From the NCBI GenBank assembly GCA_000787465.1, contig JSYX01000743.1:1-14883 (forward strand): a stretch of DNA of 14,883 nt, given 5' to 3'. The translations under genes were made by a program, and so were the position numbers. This DNA is from Thermomucor indicae-seudaticae. Taxonomy: Eukaryota; Mucoromycota; Mucoromycetes; Mucorales; Lichtheimiaceae. The notes below the pieces were generated by a model. That model was not told where the DNA came from. It ran no database searches and was given only the letters and a program-made list of their open reading frames with translations. How positions within the stretch are numbered: the stretch's first letter is position 1; every line of letters begins with the position of its first letter. Shown here piece by piece: positions 9,529-14,883 of this stretch.

Positions 9529-11966
9529 GTCAGTGACACATAAGATATTGCACCATAGATTAGCTAAAGGTCTTCACAGTGTGTTGCCGCTGTGGCCAAC
9601 AGGGCCATCGAGACGCAAGATCACCACTCTGTACATTTAATAGAAGACAAAAGCTAAACTTGCTTCAGCGTATGTAAAGGAGCTGTGGGCTTATCCAGGT
9701 GATTGACAACATTTTCTTTATGCAGCGAAACCTCCTCTGGTGCGGACTCGTAAGAAAAAATTCCGTGACGAAGTGGGTATCAGAGCGGGACTCAAAACGA
9801 GCGAGGATTCGTGGAAAAATAAAACGACAGAAGGCCGCTAGCAAGAAAACGAGGCCATGCAAACGCTGTGTTTCCGCAGGAAAGTACGACAGAAGTAAAC
9901 ATCATTCAAATGCCAGGAGCAAGCTATGCTTCTTCTACAAGCCGAATAAGGCTACTATTCTTAAGGAGCCTTTCGGAAGCACAGTCAGCTATTGTGTTGT
10001 GAAGAGCGGGCTTGAGAATTCCCTGCGTCTGCCGGACAGCGATCAAGACATATTTTGCGAAAACTTGACGCAAGTTGTGGAAGCCGTGCGAGAAGTGACC
10101 ATGAAAAGCCATCTTTTTGCAACACACTTGATTCTGCACTGGATGGAAACAAAAAAAGAAATGACCGCTGCATTTTTTACCCAAAACTACTTCTTCAAAG
10201 CGATGCAACTAGTTTGTCAAAACATCAACACAGATGATGAAGATTCTCACGGAAGTATGGAGATAGACGAACGAAGTGGCGCCGTAGAAGATGACCAGGA
10301 TGATGGCACGCAGCTGCCAGTGGAAAAAATGGAAAAAGGATTCAAGAGTTACAGGGAACTGCATCCGAATGTTGTTGTCTGAAGGCCCGTGTATAAGAAT
10401 CCTCTGACGTCTGCTGCCAAGTTGTCCGCAACTATAATGACAAACTATGTTGTCGAGGAATATGAAAGAATTGCTATGAAGTATATCGCTTTCAGACTGG
10501 GCAAGGGGATGAATGTAAGTAGAAAGAAGACGTTGCTAAACCAAACTAACTCGAGCCGTATGCAGAATTTGAAGCGAAACCAGATCAACAACTTAGCCAC
10601 ATATGTTTACGATCTGTATACCGGAAGCAACGCCATCTGGCCTCATTCAATTCAGCAGACCGAAGAACTCACACTCTCTATAATAAAAAGACTTGGCAAT
10701 TCTTTGAATCTGAGGCCGACGGGTAACTTACCGACAGCAGAGGACAAAAGCACGAATCCAGAGAAATAATTAGGCTTTATGTATAAAGCACTGAAGGATA
10801 TGGAGGTTGCAAACACGCAGGTCATGGCAACAGACGAGATCCAAATTAAAACGACACGGACATGGTGCTATAACGTCTGCCGAAAATTACCAGAACGGGA
10901 AAGCATTGGGCGGCGAGGGAGAAGCAGGGTTATCAGCTTCCTTATTTAAATCTGTAAACGAAGGATTGCCCTTGACAATGACGGTGTTTGGAGCCGACAG
11001 CCTTGCAAACGTACACGAAACCGTACAAGACGCCAGGAAAAGGATTGAAAAGTCCAAAGTGTATATCAAATCTCCAGATGCCGTGGAGAAGTCCGACTGC
11101 TTTATTCCGGCGGCTTGGGAGTACAAACAAGCCGAGGCACTCTTTGTGATCGCTCCTCAGTATAACGTGAAACTGAAATTTGTCACCGTCGATATCAAGA
11201 CATTACACCACTTGCTGAAAGGAACGAGTATAAGAATTACTCAAGCGCAGGCTGTAAAAAATTCAAGTGAGCTGTTTGAAAAGGCATTTTATCTACCCGC
11301 GAAAACAGCCGATAATATGGACGACAGCACGACCAAAATCTTCGCGGATATGATCAGAACAGACGGGACCGCCATCGATTTTTTGTGTGCGCGGCGGCCT
11401 ACCGACGATACTCTACCCACTCTCTTTGGATGATTTCACAACTGAAGAATTGATAACTCCTTTCATTTGTGGGCGATCGACCCTGACGTAACGGAAGCCT
11501 TTGTGGCTGTGGACGGACATGATAATGAGCCCCACCCAATACGCAAAGCGAGTGCAAAAGAGTTCTACCATTTGGCGGGCTACGACCTCACGAACACCAA
11601 GGTTGCGAAATGGAAAAAGAAGGCGGACATCGACAAAATCGAGGACGAGATTCCTACGGCGAAAACGGCTAGCAAAACCGAATTTGACAAACGTATACGA
11701 GCAATACTTGATCGGTGGCCAGAACTCTCTCAGTTTTATGACCGAAAACTGTCCCAATTGCGCTTTGAGAACTACAAGGGGCGGCAGCGAGCAAGTGATG
11801 AGCTTGTGAAGATGATGGTGTTTGGAGGACAGAAATACGGTGCATTCAAACCCAGGCGGCACAAGAAAAGCAAGGCAAGGAAGAGGAAACGGAAGCCTTG
11901 GACACGACATCGGAAGAACAGTCGTAAAAGCGGTCATTATGACAATGATTCGAGCATGAAGAAAAA

Positions 11967-12023
11967 GTAGGGCGAGTCTGTTATTTACTTTTGTGCAATT
12001 ACTCACTCTGAATAAATATGCAG
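11967..12023 (+). other. Intron in the Fanzor-like gene (57 nt)
   Basis: The donor GTAGGG overlaps what otherwise reads as a TAG stop (11968-11970), and the acceptor is ATATGCAG. Removing the 57 nt joins the two frames in phase 2 (AAT across the junction) and restores continuity from the basic linker into K-W-K-P-S-S-F-T-K-D and the V-A-F-G-D-A motif. Confidence 0.65.
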
Positions 12024-12308
12024 TAAATGGAAACCATCATCATTCACAAAGGACGAGGAACGTGTTCCGCTGGTAGCCTTCGGAGATGCAAACTTTGCCA
12101 ACAGCATGAAGGGTGTCCGATTCGCTTCTCTGGCGAGGCTAAATCGACGAAAAATGAAAGAAGCCGAGGCCCGTGGGGAGATGATACTCGTCCCTATAGA
12201 CGAATATTACTCGTCTCAAATTTGCAGCAAATCTCAATGCCGCTTACGCAACATGGGGAATATGAGTGTCGAATGTGGAGTGTTGCATTCTGTGAAGGCC
12301 TGTAGAAG

Positions 12309-12360
12309 GTATTTATGGACGTGGACCTTATTTGCAGCTGCTGACCTCATTCCCAAACAG
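12309..12360 (+). other. Intron inside the Fanzor zinc ribbon (52 nt)
   Basis: The donor is GTATTT and the acceptor CCAAACAG. Removing it forms an AGC codon across the junction and produces A-C-R-S-C-H-T-V-W-Q-R-D-H-N-A-A-R-N. This recreates both the second zinc-ribbon cysteine pair and RuvC-III. Unspliced, the open frame runs on to 12501 without either motif, so the motif recovery is strong evidence for the intron. Confidence 0.75.
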
Positions 12361-12472
12361 CTGTCACACAGTATGGCAACGCGACCACAATGCGGCACGA
12401 AATCTACACTATATCGCCACGACGATCATAGGTGGAGCACCAAGGCCTACGATCTTTTCCAAGGACAAATGA

Positions 12473-13444
12473 ATAATTTAGTTCTGACGATGTCGCCATA
12501 GAAAAAATGGCTGATGTTTACAGTAAGTATCACCTAACGTGTGGTCTGATGCATCCCCACTCATTATCCTACTTAGTGACTAGCTTTGGTAAGCTCTCTT
12601 TACGCTTTGGTGTTGATCACAGTACTCATTCAGAGGAAATGCTTGCGCTGCTCCGAGTGCTGTCTTGCGTTGACGGAACCCGCGTTTGCGCAGAATTTGA
12701 AATGTAGATGACCTGACAGAAGACCAAATCGACGGTATCCTGCACATATGAAGACATTCCCTCGAGTAAAGCAAAAATTGGGCTTACCAGTCTATCGTGA
12801 AAGAATTGTTCCAGCATATCACTTTCGCCTTGGTCACATAATACGCTTTTGCAATTTTGCAAAACTGTGGCTCGCACAACTTTTACCTTTTTCTTTCGTC
12901 TCTTCTCACTTTTCATGCCGTTTGGTTGTCAGCCGAACGCTGTAGTCAGACTGAATTATTATGGTTACGTCTATTGTTTCTTCTCGCGTCATGCTAACAT
13001 TTGACAACAAAACCGTAGGCCCGAATTCAATAACATGTCAGCTCATTGGATCAATTGTAAGATTACTTATAAACGACATGGTTTGTGTGAAGGGGGCGAA
13101 GGTTTCCATGTTTATATTAAAAGGAGAACGTCACCTGCGCATTGAAGAGATATACGATATAGGACAACGTACGTGTCGTACGATACAGAAATATATGCCA
13201 TGTAGCAAATCATTGTTCGAGATAACTGTATATCAGGCACTTACTGCGTCCACGGTCTCTGTGTCCTGTCCAAACAAAACAGAGCCATGCGTGAACAAGA
13301 CTGTGAGTGCTTTTTTTTTCGGGATACTGTGGTACAAGCGGCATTGCACCTTGGCTCTTGGGCAGTGCATTTACGCCTCGTTCCCAAGCTCCAGGTATCC
13401 ATCATAATCACCATTAATGGGGATTAATTGATAAACTTATTTTA
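12473..13444. other. Region without a supported gene, 3' of the Fanzor-like gene
   Basis: A 148-residue plus frame (12961-13407) is the longest open frame but shows no family motif. A short ATG with a GTAAGT donor at about 12523, and a CT-rich tract (about 12880-12913) leading to an ATG at 12915, are isolated gene-like signals without continuation. Inverted repeats occur at 12847-12864 and 13428-13448, and a 10-bp palindrome (CCATTAATGG) at 13411-13420. If the neighbouring nuclease is Fanzor-like, its guide RNA would be sought at the beginning of this stretch. Confidence 0.45.
12847..12864. repeat. Perfect 8-bp inverted repeat (TTTTGCAA / TTGCAAAA)
   Basis: The arms TTTTGCAA (12847-12854) and TTGCAAAA (12857-12864) are separated by two Ts. 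It lies 375 bases after the Fanzor stop. It could be a protein-binding palindrome or a chance AT-rich feature. Confidence 0.6.
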
Positions 13445-13448
13445 TCAA
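13428..13448. terminator. Hairpin across the end of the OCA-like gene
   Basis: TTGATAAA (13428-13435) and TTTATCAA (13441-13448) are exact reverse complements with a 5-base spacer. The stop codon of the minus-strand phosphatase-like gene (13447-13445) lies within the right arm. The AT-rich stem could affect 3'-end formation, but fungal termination does not generally require hairpins, so the role is speculative. Confidence 0.3.
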
Positions 13449-14671
13449 CCGCCAAGTCCTTCGAGTGCCAGAGCTTCCAATGTTCTGCTGATCGGTTCAG
13501 TTTCTCCCGTTTCGTCCTCCAAAAGGTATTCTCCGTCTTGGTTTTCGTAATACTGTGCATTTTCGTCCAGATCCTTCTTTTGTTGCCCTAGCCGGTTGTA
13601 GTATTCCACTTGGTCCAGTCCATCCATCATGACGCCGTCCACGTCCACATCTACATCGACCAAGTACCGGTCCTTGCCTGGACTGCCTGCGTCCCTGCTC
13701 TCCGGTCGTTCTGTAGATATGATGGCGTTCATTTGTGGCGTTGATACATCTTTACCGCTTGGTGATGGCGGTACTGCATCCTCCGTCACAGATCGATTTC
13801 CGTCCAATAGGTTATCCAATAGGTCTAGCGTTGTTATATTCCGAATTAGATAAGTCTCACTCCTTTCGTCTTTCACTTACCATGCTTCCTCTTTCGGTAG
13901 TAATCTTCTTTTTCCTTTTCCATCTTCTCTTTACGTTCACGAATCTCCCGTTCTTCCTCCGTCATCATTTCCGGATTCAAAAACTTGAGGCGAAGACAAG
14001 GGTGTTTCCTGAACGAGACTTGGCCGCCCCAAAGCCACGTCGGTATCGTCCGTGGGATCGTGATTTCAAAGTTCTTGAAGTTTTCCACAAATTCAAACTC
14101 TTCTGCGGCCACGACACTGGCGTGCAGGTACCGAGAGAATTCACCCATCGCGCTCGATGTGCTCCATAGCTGGAGTTTGCGCAGACAGGCGACTACGAGC
14201 CCCGTCACGTCTGCACCGTCCAGACAGTGAAGATACAGTGGATGGTTCTCGGGATCAATCATGATCTGTTGATAAACAATGCTGCGGTTATTTCTACTGC
14301 AACGTGACGCGGATCGTTGAAAGGATATACCTGGAGTGCTTCTATTGTTTTGCTGTAACTGAGGGGTATGTTGTCTTCCTTCATTTTGTTTACTTTGAGA
14401 TGGATCATTCGGATACCACGTTCATTGCAAAACTCGCAGACTTCGGGTAAAAGGGGCTCGGGTATCAAAGAAAGCACAGTCTTTAGACGTAGTCTTTTTT
14501 GTTTGTACCCTCGGGATCAGTTTGCTGATTACAAATAATCACTTGTTCTTTAAACTGGATATACCGTTTCAGGAATCGAAGATTGCGTGGTTTCGGGTAG
14601 CCGCCTCGGTAAAGAGATTCTTCAACTATGGCGTAACGAAATGGTGGAATCAGGTTGGGTAACTGTGTCAT
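13445..14671 (-). CDS. Siw14/OCA-family tyrosine-phosphatase-like protein with degenerate P-loop
   Basis: Member of the fungal Y_phosphatase2 family (Siw14, Oca1, Oca2, Oca4, Oca6 in yeast). Siw14 hydrolyses inositol pyrophosphates, while several OCA members are thought to be scaffold-like. Exons 14671-14565, 14493-14331, 14265-13881 and 13824-13445 have introns of 71, 65 and 56 nt, all phase-consistent, giving 344 residues. The N-terminus I-P-P-F-R-Y-A-I-V-E-E-S-L-Y-R-G-G-Y-P is the family signature, followed by L-K-T-V-L-S-L-I-P-E. The P-loop H-C-L-D-G-A-D-V-T-G (103-112) keeps Cys104 but has Val110 where HCx5R enzymes have Arg, so catalysis is doubtful; this points to an Oca4/Oca6-like protein. 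A W-L-W-G-G-Q-V-S-F-R segment closes the domain. A Lys/Glu-rich helix (about 195-219) and an acidic tail of about 125 residues with a V-D-V-D-V-D repeat follow. The tail is longer than in simple Siw14 proteins. Confidence 0.88.
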
Positions 14672-14720
14672 GACGAATACAGTGGGGAGGGGGGTACAGA
14701 AAGAGATTTAAAAATATGGC

Positions 14721-14883
14721 TATTTTCTTTCCTCCGTCTCGGGGTTGGAGTCAGGAACCAATTCTGGTGCCGCTCCAGTTAGTATTCCAGTTGTAAGGGT
14801 GAACCTTGATTGCTTGTTCGTTCTTCGGGAAGGAGGTAAAGGTGCTCCATCTCTCGACAGGGTTTTTGACACTCCTATCAAAG
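14721..14883 (-). CDS. 3' end of a minus-strand gene running off the window (partial)
   Basis: From the right edge a minus-strand frame is open for about 53 residues and ends, by my reading, in a charged tail (N-P-E-T-E-E-R-K) before a TAG at 14723-14721. A second minus frame is also open over most of this segment, so the frame is not certain. There is no ATG near the edge, consistent with a terminal exon. It would finish only about 50 bases upstream of the phosphatase-like start, in the same orientation. I do not recognise the protein. Confidence 0.35.

Larger units (their letters stand above)
9435..12472 (+). pseudogene. Fanzor-type (eukaryotic TnpB-like) RuvC nuclease gene, probably decaying
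   Basis: Fanzors are RNA-guided DNA endonucleases related to TnpB and Cas12 and are carried by eukaryotic transposons. Proposed coding pieces are 9435-9528, 9726-10514, 10566-10722, 10774 to about 10820, about 10894-11966, 12024-12308 and 12361-12472. The N-terminus is charged and basic, then a C-K-R-C zinc-knuckle-like motif (about 9857-9868). The middle includes A-D-M-I-R-T-D-G just before the nuclease core. RuvC-I is W-A-I-D-P-D-V-T-E-A-F (Asp codon 11479-11481); V-A-F-G-D-A-N-F (12073-12096) is the likely RuvC-II region. The zinc ribbon follows D-E-Y-Y-S-S-Q-I-C, with later cysteines A-C-R-S-C across the last intron. RuvC-III is W-Q-R-D-H-N-A-A-R-N (Asp codon 12383-12385). Odd points are a TGA at 10380-10382, a frame change around 10820-10893 (intron or indel), a double frameshift at 11424-11455, and a possible extra intron or frameshift at 9773-9840. 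The family call rests on the C-terminal motifs; exon details in the N-terminal half are tentative. Confidence 0.72.
9435..13440 (+). mobile_element. Probable Fanzor-bearing mobile element, ends not determined
   Basis: The Fanzor-like gene implies transposon origin, because family members sit in or beside eukaryotic DNA transposons. By eye I found no matching terminal inverted repeats or target-site duplication, so both boundaries here are placeholders: the first ATG on the left and the end of the gene-free sequence on the right. The 12473-13440 segment, with no supported gene, would contain the 3' end from which a guide RNA would be expected. The real element may extend left into 7137-9434. 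Confidence 0.35.

Noticed and set aside
11413..12006. 197-residue minus-strand ORF
   Set aside because: It is antisense to the RuvC-containing exon of the Fanzor-like gene; the plus-strand motifs explain the open frame and the minus translation shows no family motif.
12106..12501. 131-residue ORF read straight through to 12501
   Set aside because: The part after 12308 is intron and an out-of-frame exon; splicing recovers RuvC-III and ends at 12472.
12961..13407. 148-residue plus-strand ORF
   Set aside because: No recognisable domain, biased towards random-looking composition, and no promoter or intron evidence; kept only as a note in the gene-free region.
13735..14169. 144-residue plus-strand ORF
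   Set aside because: It is the antisense shadow of the OCA-like gene exons.

Overview
The window looks like a compact filamentous-fungal genome segment, most likely from Mucoromycota (Mucorales-like). The reasons are short GT..AG introns (about 50-80 nt) in nearly every recognisable gene, a Zn(II)2Cys6 regulator with a fungal middle-homology region, a fungal homoserine kinase, an Siw14/OCA-type phosphatase-like protein, and a eukaryotic TnpB relative (Fanzor). The phylum is an inference. I found no tRNA, rRNA, CRISPR array or bacterial-type operon. All gene models below were spliced by hand from GT/AG sites and reading-frame phase.

Layout, left to right. Positions 1-1751 have no convincing gene, but hold a well-formed TATA/CCAAT promoter-like stretch (765-980) and a perfect 11-bp inverted repeat (1235-1261). 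Next is a four-exon zinc-cluster transcription factor (1752-3847, +), whose 25-nt first exon supplies the first cysteine of the DNA-binding domain. It converges on an unrecognised multi-exon gene with a signal-peptide-like start (3957-5099, -). Divergent from that is a small coiled-coil/Arg-rich protein gene (5278-5826, +), in which an in-frame TGA is best explained by a 57-nt intron. Immediately after it is a complete three-exon homoserine kinase, THR1 (5940-7136, +), of the threonine branch of aspartate-family biosynthesis.

Positions 7137-9434 are a 2.3-kb gene-poor stretch. It leads into the most interesting locus, a Fanzor-type (eukaryotic TnpB-like, RuvC plus zinc ribbon) gene at 9435-12472 (+). 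Once small introns are removed, its C-terminal half reads through a RuvC-I-like Asp motif, a zinc ribbon and a clear RuvC-III motif (W-Q-R-D-H-N-A-A-R-N). One in-frame TGA and a local double frameshift indicate an ageing or recently inactivated copy, or sequencing errors. Positions 12473-13444 hold no supported gene and could be the rest of the element, including any guide-RNA region.

The right end carries a four-exon OCA/Siw14-family phosphatase-like gene (13445-14671, -), whose P-loop has Cys but lacks the catalytic Arg. About 50 bp further on is the 3' end of another minus-strand gene that runs off the window. Housekeeping genes therefore flank an accessory, mobile-element-like island at roughly 7.1-13.4 kb. 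Nothing suggests the genes share a pathway.
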